DNA of 64,000 bases. Source: Aphanomyces cochlioides. Taxonomy: Eukaryota > Oomycota > Saprolegniomycetes > Saprolegniales > Verrucalvaceae. A model generated the notes under the pieces. That model saw only the letters and a program-made list of their open reading frames with translations. It did not search any database and was not told the DNA's origin. Of this stretch, positions 24,357-33,348 are shown piece after piece. Each line of letters opens with the position of its first letter. The first letter of the stretch is position 1. The stretch covers positions 1,426,001 through 1,490,000 of the forward strand of contig JAHQRK010000016.1 in the NCBI GenBank assembly GCA_019828595.1, read 5' to 3'. The position numbers were made by a program, and so were the translations under genes.

Positions 24357-24434
24357 CACGAGTACAGATGAAAATGAGTAGAATGGAGGGGTCAGAGGGG
24401 AGGTTGAAATGGATTGAAGCAGGGGATAGAAGCC

Positions 24435-25418
24435 TTAGAGTTGATCGTCCTCCAAATCGAGGGGATCAATTTCGTCGGCGTTCATGGAGTGGTGAGCTTT
24501 GCTGCAGAGCTCGTCGATGTGGTAATTGTTGGTGATGCTTTTGAGCATCGAGATGGCCGACAAGACGGGAGCCGGCAAAGTGAACTTCTCGAGATTGTCG
24601 CTGAAGTTTTCGATCAAAGCAAACAGCGACCAGTCCGTCAAGCAGTTGGTGTCAGGCAATCTTGTTGCTTCTTGGTTCAATAGAACAGTCAGTGCCTCCG
24701 AGTTTGTGTAGAGGTCTGGGGCCCGATTTGAGAGGAATAAGTCAATCGTAGCAAGTGCAAAGAGGATGCGCTTGATCTCTGGTATGTCCGTGGTCAATTC
24801 TTCCAAGATTTCTGACGGGTGAATCTTGTATTGAGCCATGAAGTTGACGTGATGTTTGTAGTTGTGAGGCTTGCCTTGAGCTTTTAACAAAGCCATCTTG
24901 CGCTCAATAGTCTTGGTTGCAACAAGTGACTGAAACAAACTGAGGTCTTCATCTTGTGCGTACATAGCATGTGCAACGAGCTGAGGGTCATCTCGCAAAA
25001 TGCGTTGACATTCGGTGATACTGCCTTCGACTTTCTTATCTCGAATGATCTTCTTCGCCAATTCGAGGTGGGCTGCAGCAGACTTGTTAAGTCGTTGTTT
25101 CTTCGCTTTGCCTTTGGTCTTTTTCGGGCGTGGCGCACTTGAATCTTCCAATACAATTCGAGGCACTGCAAAGTCTTCAAACGAGAGTTCCACGTCGTCT
25201 TCTTCGAGGATATGAAAACGGTTGGATGTCGGCAGGGGATCCAAACGTGGGGACGAAGGCAAAGTACGTTTTGGAGCTGGTCCAGACCGGTAGCCCGTTA
25301 CCAATTGAAGGTCCAGCGAGTTCTTGGGCTGCTCACTTGGTGGAGCAAGAGCGGGCGATTCGTTGGTAGACATTTCCACATCTTCTTGTTGTTTGTCTTG
25401 TCCATTGTTGTTAGGGGG
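24435..25418 (-). pseudogene. LINE ORF1 C-terminal part of E6, separated by E7
   Basis: Residues from the NNNGQDK region to DLEDDQL are open, with the stop at 24435. The upstream codons continue at 45186, beyond E7. The E7 3' junction falls in the CCCCCTAACAACAATG stretch. Confidence 0.9.
25403..25418. repeat. Target-site duplication of E7, left copy
   Basis: CATTGTTGTTAGGGGG, matched by 45186-45201. One extra T (45185) lies between the E7 5' end and the right copy and is not in the target, so it looks non-templated. Confidence 0.92.
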
Positions 25419-25564
25419 TTAAATGAGTTGTATTAACCTTATTTTTGAGCAAAGGCCCTAATGACTTACTAATTTGCCTCGTACTGTATAAATAGAACTT
25501 GGAAAACAGAATATGGCAAAGTGGTCATTGAACAGGAGATGAAGTGAGTGAGCCGTCAGCTCAC

Positions 25565-28500
25565 TCATGAAACGACGCTGTTAGGAATGATGTGTTGACG
25601 TAACCAGGGGTCCGAAGATAGATGCTTGAGCACATTGAATACCTTGGTGTATCCCTTCTTGAGAGGGAGATCAACCAGGAGCTGTTGTAGATGTAGCTTG
25701 ATCAAAGAGGCAGCATGAATGGCAACTTCCATCGGACTCTTCGCTGTGAGGTCGGGTCGAAAGGTGCGATCGGCACGTTGGAGCCATATTTGATAATACA
25801 CGCAGGCTCGGACAATCGGCCAGATCTTCAGATAGCCACGGATGTAGTATCCATCGGACGGCTTGGGCGTCTCGTAGAACATTTCCAGACACGTGGACGG
25901 AAAGGAACACTCGAGCAGTCGCTGGATCGCCTTGAAGAAATACCAAACAGATTGACCATATCCACAAGAGAACAGGAAATGCTCGTACGTCTCATTGACA
26001 CGACAGAAGACACACGTCGGCTTGGGGTCTTGGTACTGAAACAGATATTGCATGGCGTTGGCGCGGAGAAGGGTCTTGAAAATGAACTCTCCATATCGAG
26101 GGAGAATGTGGTCGGGTTGGAGGAAGGCGGCAAGTTGGGTAAGGCGCTTGGGGTCTTCGTAAAAGTTGGATGGCAGGTTGAGATGCTTGGTAGGAAGAAT
26201 GGACGAGCTGACAGCTGGAGAAGCTCTGATCTTAGCCGATTTCGAAGTCGCAAGCGCCAACAAGATCGGACTCGAGTCAGGGTGAATTATCCAGTGCCAT
26301 TCCATCCATTCAGAGCTTGGCGTCGGCAAGTGGAACACGGGAGCATCCTCTTCAGAAACAATCTCAAACAATCGTAATAACTTGGTCACCAAGATTGAGA
26401 TCCATTGTTTCGTTGGAGGGACAAAATTGGCTTGGCGGCAGGCACGGTTGATTTTGTCGAACAAGATCGAAGCTGGCCAAACTCGCTGACACGGAGTCAA
26501 CAAATGCGACAACTTCGTGATGTGAAGCGAAGCCAATACATTGGCTTGGTCTTGCGTCGATGTAGAGCACTGATCGTATAGGTCTTCGAGTCCAGGCAGA
26601 TACGAGTTGTGCCAAAGGGGAACATCCAAAGATGAGATGTGATTTGGACAGCCGTACGGAGTCCAGCGAGATTCAAACCAGCTACTCAATAAGGCTTTCC
26701 ACATTGGAGTGATATTGGGATTCTTGTACAGTCGTCTGATGAATGCAGAAGAGCCATTTGCCAAGAGGAGATCTCGGGGGGAACCCCATGGATGAAAAGC
26801 CTTCTCGAGGAGAGTATAGCCCGGCGTAATCCAGGCGGACATCGCAGACTTGCGGGGTGGGGTGGTGATGGCTTGAATGCATCTGATCATGACAGAGCGG
26901 TTGTGTTGTTGCCATAAAGCAAGTGCATGGTGCAGGCCTAAGCCACCGGACTTCTTCGGCATGAATAGGATCTCCTTTTTGATCAAACGGAGGCCATGGA
27001 CAGAGGAGGATGGGTTGATTTCTTCACCATGCATAAATTGAAGCATGGCCTTGTCGATCTTTTTGGCCAGGTCTTTGTCGGCAGGGACAAAAGCCAGTTG
27101 GTACCATAACACAGGCAGACATATGCTTTGCAGGATAGTGACTTTTCCGGCCATGGTTCGAGCCTTGTAGAGCCACAAAGACAAGCGAGCCACAAACTTC
27201 TCAAACACGTAATTGAAACGTGCCAATGGAGAAAGATTGGGCGCAACCAAGATACCAAGAGCCTTCACGCGACTGTCGGAAGTAACTTGTAGTGAGGCAA
27301 GGTTCCCATTCAACTGGCTGTAGGTCAGAATTTGGGTCTTGTCTACGTTGAGTCGGAAACCAGACTTGTCGCAAAAGGTTTGAACCAATGCAAGCTGCCG
27401 GTGGAGGCACGTCTCATTTGCCGCATAGAGTTGCGAGTCGTCGGCAAAGTAACTCCCAGTGTGGTAGCGATCCCCACACTTGATGCCATAGTTGGAGTGT
27501 TGCCGTAGGAGTTGGCACATCGGTTCCAAAGCGATCACAAACAGAAGTGGCGACAGTGGATCACCTTGCAACACACCGCGTGAGATGTGAACTGGCTTGG
27601 ACAAGAAGCCGTTCACCAAGATGCGAGACTTGCGGCCCGAGTACAGTACGCGAACCATGTCAACAAAGGTTTCGGGAAAGCCATAGTGACGGAGGACGCG
27701 GAGCAAGTACGCGTGGTCCACGCGATCAAAAGCTTTCTCAAAGTCAAGCAGTGCCACCATCGAGGACGGACTGTGTAGTTTGATGTGGTGCAGCATGTCA
27801 TCCAGTCGTGCAATATTGGTTTGGATATTGCTTCGACGGATAAAGCCTTGCTGGTCCGGGTGGATGATGTGTCGAATGTGGCGCTGGAGTCGATAAGCCA
27901 GAATACTCGTCAGGATTTTCACATCCGTGTTGAGTAGGCTAATGGGCCGATAGTTCTTGGCCTGTGACTTGGGGCCTTTCTTGTGCAGCAACACCATCGT
28001 ACTGACAAGTTGCATGGGGGTCAAGCGAGGGTGAGAATGGAGCTGGTGTGTGAATAGCAGCTCCAATACCAACGACCACTTGTGAGGTGCAAGTTTGAGG
28101 ACTTCGAATGGCAGAGCGTTGGGACCTGGCGCTGAGTTCGAACTGCTGTGTCGAATAGCATGATAGAACTCGTTGGCGCGCAAGGGAGCCGACAGCTCTT
28201 TCTGGGCTTGCTCTGGCAGTTGCTTGTGTCGAGTCAATGGGGTCAGAAATGACGACACTTCGTCTCCAGATCGCTGCACCTCGGGAGCTGCAAACAAGTC
28301 CTTGTAGTAGTCGACCAGGACGTCAGACATGCCTTGTTGATTGGAGACAACATTTCCATTGACATCCACCAACTCTTTGAAGACTGTCTTCTTCAAGGGG
28401 GTAGGGACAGGGGACATGAAGTGGAACTTGGACGAGCGCTCTGCTTTATACAAGTGAAGTTGGAACGCCTGGTCTTGACGAAACTGCTTGTCTCGATCTT

Positions 28501-29620
28501 GCAGCTCGTGAATTTGCTTTTGAAGGTCTCGCACTCGATCCACCAGCACTGCATCTTGACGCATGTTGGGGACTTGCAAAAGCGAAGCGATCTCGACAGC
28601 TAACTTCTTCAACGGCAGACGTTGTTTCTCCAATCGTTGAGAATGGAATTCTTTGAGTTGGGAGCGGATATCATTGACCAGCATGTCGTAGGCCTTGGAG
28701 ATATTGTGGAATGTTGGAGACTTGTCCAAAAATCGATCCAGACATCCATGAACAATCTCGGCCGCTCGTGGTAGACGAAGTAGCCAAGTTGGAGCTTTCC
28801 ATGATCCAGAGCCATGGCGCAATGTTTGACGCTTTGAGATGATACGACAAGCCACGTGGTCAGCCTGTGGAACGTGTGGCATGTGCGTCGCCTTCCAATG
28901 ACAAAGACCCGCCAAGGTGGACGAACAAAAGATGTAGTCGAGTCGGTTGGTGAGTGTGGGACTTGTGAAGGTTCTTGCCACGGGGTTTTGACGACGAAAC
29001 AGATCCACCAGAGACAAACTGTGCATCCATTGTTCCAGTTGAAGGGTGCCGGCCATGGTGGAGGTACTGGGTCTCAACGAATCCAAATCTTTGTTGAGAG
29101 TGCAGTTGAAATCTCCTCCAACAATGTGGAGCGCATGTGGAGGAAAGTCGCGTGGCAATTCTTCGAAGTAACTTGCTCGTTGTTGGAAGGCTGCCGGCGC
29201 ATAGATATTGTGGAGAACGACTGTCAGTGGACCCAGAGTACATCGCACTTGTAGATAACGACCACGAAGCACTGGGTTGTCATGAGGGACTTGAGTGGCG
29301 TTCTTCAAAGGAGAGTGAGGATGTATCAACGTAGCCAGACCTCCAGTGGCTGGCGACGTGGATACTTCAGGGTAAATAGGCTCTTCAAAGAACAAAGAGC
29401 CTTCGTGGTTTGTGATGCGTTGCCAATGGAACGCAACACGGTCGTGGAGACTTGGCGTGCGGAAACGGGTTTCTTGGATAAAGGAAACGTCGTGAACACT
29501 TGATAGTTTGTCGAGGATGTACCGATGACTGTTGGAGAAGCCATTGGTGTTGAGGGAGATGATTTGTGGGTCCCAGTCCACGAGTTCAGTTGGGACATCG
29601 GAGAAGTTGTTGTCACTCAT
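25565..29620 (-). CDS. Intact LINE ORF2: APE endonuclease-reverse transcriptase (1351 aa)
   Basis: The only uninterrupted ORF2 wholly inside the window. It nicks target DNA and copies the element RNA by target-primed reverse transcription in the nucleus. Endonuclease residues are about 20-260: N24/N26, Q49-E50, NIYAP 138-142, GDFN 169-172, R226-x-D228, D254-H255. A linker spans about 300-430. Reverse transcriptase is about 470-800: catalytic Asp ~626, GDPLSP ~686, FADD 725-728. The C-terminal domain has C1203-x2-C1206-x7-H1214-x4-C1219. No RNase H. ATG at 29618-29620 was preferred over GTG at 29621. The 3' neighbour is a 145-nt 3'UTR. All catalytic residues are present, so it could be functional, although its ORF1 partner in cis is split by E8 and E9. 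Confidence 0.96.
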   Translation of the reverse strand: MSDNNFSDVPTELVDWDPQIISLNTNGFSNSHRYILDKLSSVHDVSFIQETRFRTPSLHDRVAFHWQRITNHEGSLFFEEPIYPEVSTSPATGGLATLIHPHSPLKNATQVPHDNPVLRGRYLQVRCTLGPLTVVLHNIYAPAAFQQRASYFEELPRDFPPHALHIVGGDFNCTLNKDLDSLRPSTSTMAGTLQLEQWMHSLSLVDLFRRQNPVARTFTSPTLTNRLDYIFCSSTLAGLCHWKATHMPHVPQADHVACRIISKRQTLRHGSGSWKAPTWLLRLPRAAEIVHGCLDRFLDKSPTFHNISKAYDMLVNDIRSQLKEFHSQRLEKQRLPLKKLAVEIASLLQVPNMRQDAVLVDRVRDLQKQIHELQDRDKQFRQDQAFQLHLYKAERSSKFHFMSPVPTPLKKTVFKELVDVNGNVVSNQQGMSDVLVDYYKDLFAAPEVQRSGDEVSSFLTPLTRHKQLPEQAQKELSAPLRANEFYHAIRHSSSNSAPGPNALPFEVLKLAPHKWSLVLELLFTHQLHSHPRLTPMQLVSTMVLLHKKGPKSQAKNYRPISLLNTDVKILTSILAYRLQRHIRHIIHPDQQGFIRRSNIQTNIARLDDMLHHIKLHSPSSMVALLDFEKAFDRVDHAYLLRVLRHYGFPETFVDMVRVLYSGRKSRILVNGFLSKPVHISRGVLQGDPLSPLLFVIALEPMCQLLRQHSNYGIKCGDRYHTGSYFADDSQLYAANETCLHRQLALVQTFCDKSGFRLNVDKTQILTYSQLNGNLASLQVTSDSRVKALGILVAPNLSPLARFNYVFEKFVARLSLWLYKARTMAGKVTILQSICLPVLWYQLAFVPADKDLAKKIDKAMLQFMHGEEINPSSSVHGLRLIKKEILFMPKKSGGLGLHHALALWQQHNRSVMIRCIQAITTPPRKSAMSAWITPGYTLLEKAFHPWGSPRDLLLANGSSAFIRRLYKNPNITPMWKALLSSWFESRWTPYGCPNHISSLDVPLWHNSYLPGLEDLYDQCSTSTQDQANVLASLHITKLSHLLTPCQRVWPASILFDKINRACRQANFVPPTKQWISILVTKLLRLFEIVSEEDAPVFHLPTPSSEWMEWHWIIHPDSSPILLALATSKSAKIRASPAVSSSILPTKHLNLPSNFYEDPKRLTQLAAFLQPDHILPRYGEFIFKTLLRANAMQYLFQYQDPKPTCVFCRVNETYEHFLFSCGYGQSVWYFFKAIQRLLECSFPSTCLEMFYETPKPSDGYYIRGYLKIWPIVRACVYYQIWLQRADRTFRPDLTAKSPMEVAIHAASLIKLHLQQLLVDLPLKKGYTKVFNVLKHLSSDPWLRQHIIPNSVVS

Positions 29621-29698
29621 CACGAGTACAGATGAAAATGAGTAGAATGGAGGGGTGAGAGGGGAGGTTGAAATGGATTGAAGCAGGGGATAGAAGCC

Positions 29699-30170
29699 TT
29701 AGAGTTGATCGTCCTCCAAATCGAGGGGATCAATTTCGTCGGCGTTCATGGAGTGGTGAGCTTTGCTGCAGAGCTCGTCGATGTGGTAATTGTTGGTGAT
29801 GCTTTTGAGCATCGAGATGGCCGACAAGACGGGAGCCGGCAAAGTGAACTTCTCGAGATTGTCGCTGAAGTTTTCGATCAAAGCAAACAGCGACCAGTCC
29901 GTCAAGCAGTTGGTGTCAGGCAATCTTGTTGCTACTTGGTTCAATAGAACAGTCAGTGCCTCCGAGTTTGTGTAGAGGTCTGGGGCCCGATTTGAGAGGA
30001 ATAAGTCAATCGTAGCAAGTGCAAAGAGGATGCGCTTGATCTCTGGTATGTCCGTGGTCAATTCTTCCAAGATTTCTGACGGGTGAATCTTGTATTGAGC
30101 CATGAAGTTGACGTGATGTTTGTAGTTGTGAGGCTTGCCTTGAGCTTTTAACAAAGCCATCTTGCGCTCA
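29699..30170 (-). pseudogene. LINE ORF1 C-terminal segment of E7, cut by E8
   Basis: About 156 codons to DLEDDQL. It carries Val for Glu in LLNQVATRL, found elsewhere in the window only in the displaced fragment E14. Preceding codons continue at 37564. Confidence 0.9.
30157..30170. repeat. Target-site duplication of E8, left copy
   Basis: CCATCTTGCGCTCA, matched by 37550-37563 (the following A also matches). It starts with CC next to the E8 3' end on the far side. Confidence 0.94.
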
Positions 30171-30177
30171 ACTTCCG

Positions 30178-30191
30178 AATTTGCCTCGTAC
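30178..30191 (+). promoter_or_regulatory. 5'-terminal 14-mer complementary to the 3'UTR (E8)
   Basis: AATTTGCCTCGTAC, element positions 8-21, is the exact reverse complement of 37484-37497. It could pair the two RNA ends, or be one protein-binding site used sense at the 5' end and antisense at the 3' end. Function is inferred. Confidence 0.75.
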
Positions 30192-30231
30192 CCCTCAAGT
30201 CAAGAAGTTATCAAGTGCCGCCGCGCTCAAA

Positions 30232-33200
30232 ATGTCCAACGCCAACAGCTGTTCCGAGCTCCGTGAGACCAACACTCACGGAGTCACCATCATTCCAGGT
30301 ATTGTATCACCTCACCCACTTTCGTCGTCCAATCAGGATGGCGGAAGTGGTGTGAGTAATGTCTCTACACCTAACCCTAGGGCCGAAGTGGAGGTCGAGT
30401 TCGACCCCAACAGCGTCTCTGGAGACCAATCTGCGTCTCGCTCCCCCAGCGCTTCACCTGGTGCTCCACTCGCCGGAGTTCCAGGGGGGGTCAACCTCAG
30501 TGGGTCAGTGGTTGACCCCCAGACCACTGTCGTTAACTTGTCTAGCGAAGCCCTCACTCAGGAGGGCGAACCACTGGGGCCTTGTGCCTGTGGTGGCTGC
30601 TTCCCTGGACTCCAATTGGAGTCGATCCCCAGTGAAGGCGGCGAGAAAACGGGGTCCATGCCAGCCCTAGAGGCTACGAGGGCCCCCCCTATGGGCACAC
30701 CCTGCGGTTCTGTCTACTTCCCCCCAGGGGCCTCTTCGGAGGGGCGGGGGCGGTATCCCGATTTGGGTTCTCGCCGGAGCAATGGTGTACCCCAGTCACC
30801 GTGCTGCGGGGATGGCATGGATTCCCCTTCTACCCCTGTCACTGGGGGTCTGGCCCCGGCCTTTCTCGTGACCAATGGGACTGAGCCAGCAGCCACCAAC
30901 CGCGTCGCCCCCTGTGCTGAGCCTCCTAGAACGGGAGAGGAAGAAGAAAAATCTCAAGAGGACGTGGATATGGTCTCTGGAGACGCCGAGGGGAAGGATT
31001 CTACTGAATCCGAGGCCTTAACCGACGAGGGAAATACTCAAATTCACTCTGAGGTTGATGGGTCAGGCGACATTAACGGCCAAGCGAAGTCGTGTGATAC
31101 TCCTGGAGAAGTTATTCAAGAGGAACAATCGACAAACAATGACAATGAACAGTCAAATCAAGACATTGTCGACAAATCCGTTGCTCAAGGAAATGGCGCT
31201 GTTGATCCTCCTACCGCGGCAGACAAAATACAAGGCGATCAAGAGCAACAAAACGCTGAAAAGGCCAATCCATGGACGCAAAAGACTCCCGGCAAGGATT
31301 CAGCTTCGTCCAAGAAAGATTCCAAGCAAGGCAATGCCCCCAAAGGCGCGAAACATCGCAACACTGGTGCTCATGCTATTGCCGATGACGATATTGCGCG
31401 ATGCGAGGCCATGGCGGACGCATTCTACAAAGACTCTGGTGACATGGACGCCTTCATTGAAAACATTTTGCTCACCCCCCAGTCCCAAGTGTACGAGCTC
31501 ACAGTCAAGTTGGGCGAAGGCTACAAGGACTGGTCCGAAAAAGTCATCTGCGATCAATTTGTCAAGGAAAATCCTGGTTCGTTATGGGGCTCCAAATTTC
31601 CGAACATTTTGATCCACAAGAAGAACCCACAGACCATTGTGATCTCAAGTTACAACTTGTCTACGTGCGTGGAAATGGGAGGCACAACGTTTCGACTTGG
31701 TGGCAAAGATTTCCTGGTTCCCAAGTACTCGCGTTATGGCAACAACTACTATGTTACGTTCAACAAGGTCAGTCACCCTTCGATGGCCAAGGCAATTGTC
31801 AAGAAAATGGCTGCATTGACCAAGTCAGTGATAGCAGCATTCAACCCTACTGCTGGTCAGAACATCAAGTCGCCGCATTTGAGAGTCATTTTCAAGTCGC
31901 CTGCGCCTCCAGCAGTGTTGGTGCCAAAATCCGGCGACGCACTACGCGAAATCACCATTACGGATCCGTCGGGTCAGCCTTTTGTCGTCGTGTTTCAGCA
32001 CAAGATCGCTGCTCTGAACAAGACATTGCCTCCGTCGATTGTTTCACGACGTGCAGAGGCCAAGGCTGAAAAAGCGAAGGCAAAAGCGGCCAAGGCAGCG
32101 GCAAAATCTCCTCCGTCAGGAGAAAAAGAACCTGAACCTGATGGAGACGATCATGATCAAGACCTTGGAACAAATGCGGAAGGCGAGGCCGACTCAACTG
32201 AGGCATCTGGAGATCGTCAAGATGAACAACCACAGCCAACAGCTCCTTCTCATGGCTCTGATGTCGATATGTCTGGTGACAGCGATCCCCCTAACAACAA
32301 TGGACAAGACAAACAACAAGAAGATGTGGAAATGTCTACCAACGAATCGCCCGCTCTTGCTCCACCAAGTGAGCAGCCCAAGAACTCGCTGGACCTTCAA
32401 TTGGTAACGGGCTACCGGTCTGGACCAGCTCCAAAACGTACTTTGCCTTCGTCCCCACGTTTGGATCCCCTGCCGACATCCAACCGTTTTCATATCCTCG
32501 AAGAAGACGACGTGGAACTCTCGTTTGAAGACTTTGCAGTGCCTCGAATTGTATTGGAAGATTCAAGTGCGCCACGCCCGAAAAAGACCAAAGGCAAAGC
32601 GAAGAAACAACGACTTAACAAGTCTGCTGCAGCCCACCTCGAATTGGCGAAGAAGATCATTCGAGACAAGAAAGTCGAAGGCAGTATCACCGAATGTCAA
32701 CGCATTTTGCGAGATGATCCTCAGCTCGTTGCACATGCTATGTACGCACAAGATGAAGACCTCAGTTTGTTTCAGTCACTTGTTGCAACCAAGACTATTG
32801 AGCGCAAGATGGCTTTGTTAAAAGCTCAAGGCAAGCCTCACAACTACAAACATCACGTCAACTTCATGGCTCAATACAAGATTCACCCGTCAGAAATCTT
32901 GGAAGAATTGACCACGGACATACCAGAGATCAAGCGCATCCTCTTTGCACTTGCTACGATTGACTTATTCCTCTCAAATCGGGCCCCAGACCTCTACACA
33001 AACTCGGAGGCACTGACTGTTCTATTGAACCAAGAAGCAACAAGATTGCCTGACACCAACTGCTTGACGGACTGGTCGCTGTTTGCTTTGATCGAAAACT
33101 TCAGCGACAATCTCGAGAAGTTCACTTTGCCGGCTCCCGTCTTGTCGGCCATCTCGATGCTCAAAAGCATCACCAACAATTACCACATCGACGAGCTCTG

Positions 33201-33270
33201 CAGCAAAGCTCACCACTCCATGAACGCCGACGAAATTGATCCCCTCGATTTGGAGGACGATCAACTCTAA
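30232..33270 (+). CDS. Intact LINE ORF1 protein (1012 aa)
   Basis: Probable nucleic-acid-binding RNP subunit, inferred from its place before ORF2. The first ATG (CAAAATGTCC context) is 61 nt from the element end; the frame is open from the element's first bases. Residues 1-380 are Ser/Pro/Gly then Asp/Glu/Gln rich, with one small Cys cluster (CACGGC) near 120. Residues about 385-610 are the most globular part (VYELTVKLGEGYKDW, LWGSKFPN, YYVTFNK). About 600-626 is Lys/Ala-rich and probably helical; 630-690 is acidic; 782-795 is a basic RPKKTKGKAKKQR, a possible NLS; 800-1000 is helical-looking. No CCHC knuckle is seen. I cannot assign a named ORF1 fold. Confidence 0.92.
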   Translation: MSNANSCSELRETNTHGVTIIPGIVSPHPLSSSNQDGGSGVSNVSTPNPRAEVEVEFDPNSVSGDQSASRSPSASPGAPLAGVPGGVNLSGSVVDPQTTVVNLSSEALTQEGEPLGPCACGGCFPGLQLESIPSEGGEKTGSMPALEATRAPPMGTPCGSVYFPPGASSEGRGRYPDLGSRRSNGVPQSPCCGDGMDSPSTPVTGGLAPAFLVTNGTEPAATNRVAPCAEPPRTGEEEEKSQEDVDMVSGDAEGKDSTESEALTDEGNTQIHSEVDGSGDINGQAKSCDTPGEVIQEEQSTNNDNEQSNQDIVDKSVAQGNGAVDPPTAADKIQGDQEQQNAEKANPWTQKTPGKDSASSKKDSKQGNAPKGAKHRNTGAHAIADDDIARCEAMADAFYKDSGDMDAFIENILLTPQSQVYELTVKLGEGYKDWSEKVICDQFVKENPGSLWGSKFPNILIHKKNPQTIVISSYNLSTCVEMGGTTFRLGGKDFLVPKYSRYGNNYYVTFNKVSHPSMAKAIVKKMAALTKSVIAAFNPTAGQNIKSPHLRVIFKSPAPPAVLVPKSGDALREITITDPSGQPFVVVFQHKIAALNKTLPPSIVSRRAEAKAEKAKAKAAKAAAKSPPSGEKEPEPDGDDHDQDLGTNAEGEADSTEASGDRQDEQPQPTAPSHGSDVDMSGDSDPPNNNGQDKQQEDVEMSTNESPALAPPSEQPKNSLDLQLVTGYRSGPAPKRTLPSSPRLDPLPTSNRFHILEEDDVELSFEDFAVPRIVLEDSSAPRPKKTKGKAKKQRLNKSAAAHLELAKKIIRDKKVEGSITECQRILRDDPQLVAHAMYAQDEDLSLFQSLVATKTIERKMALLKAQGKPHNYKHHVNFMAQYKIHPSEILEELTTDIPEIKRILFALATIDLFLSNRAPDLYTNSEALTVLLNQEATRLPDTNCLTDWSLFALIENFSDNLEKFTLPAPVLSAISMLKSITNNYHIDELCSKAHHSMNADEIDPLDLEDDQL

Positions 33271-33348
33271 GGCTTCTATCCCCTGCTTCAATCCATTTCA
33301 ACCTCCCCTCTGACCCCTCCATTCTACTCATTTTCATCTGTACTCGTG
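33271..33348 (+). promoter_or_regulatory. ORF1-ORF2 spacer (E8 copy)
   Basis: 78 nt, strongly pyrimidine-rich in the sense strand, ending ACTCATTTTCATCTGTACTC-GTG before the ORF2 ATG. It is conserved in all copies apart from one G/C change (CTCTGACC or CTCTCACC). ORF2 must be reached by reinitiation, internal entry or its own transcript; the sequence does not decide which. Confidence 0.5.

Larger units (their letters stand above)
20196..25418 (-). mobile_element. LINE copy E6, 3' segment (host of E7)
   Basis: Minus-strand copy inserted in the satellite. This segment holds the 3'UTR (20196-20341), ORF2 and the C-terminal third of ORF1, and is cut at 25418/25419 by the E7 3' end. Its 5' segment is 45186-49449. 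Removing E7 with its cargo and one tandem unit leaves about 7.34 kb, the family length less its 41-bp deletion. Confidence 0.94.
25419..30170 (-). mobile_element. LINE copy E7, 3' segment (host of E8)
   Basis: Minus-strand copy inside E6 ORF1: 3'UTR 25419-25564, complete ORF2, spacer and ORF1 C-terminus. E8 interrupts at 30170/30171 and E9 further on. The remaining segments are 37550-38208 and 43187-45184. Subtracting E8, E9 and their duplications gives 7.38 kb, a full-length element. Confidence 0.95.

Noticed and set aside
30366..30384. Telomere-like CCTAACCCTAGGG near the LINE 5' end
   Set aside because: It lies within ORF1 codons (TPNPR), is not tandem, and recurs at the same ORF1 position in each copy; no telomeric array is present.
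30359..32407. Long secondary frames inside ORF1 (about 103, 185, 161 and 122 codons), present in every copy
   Set aside because: They overlap ORF1 in other frames, share its composition bias and carry no motif. They are shadows, though their regular openness was noted.
33346..33348. GTG as ORF2 start
   Set aside because: It is directly followed by an in-frame ATG, and eukaryotic initiation favours the ATG.
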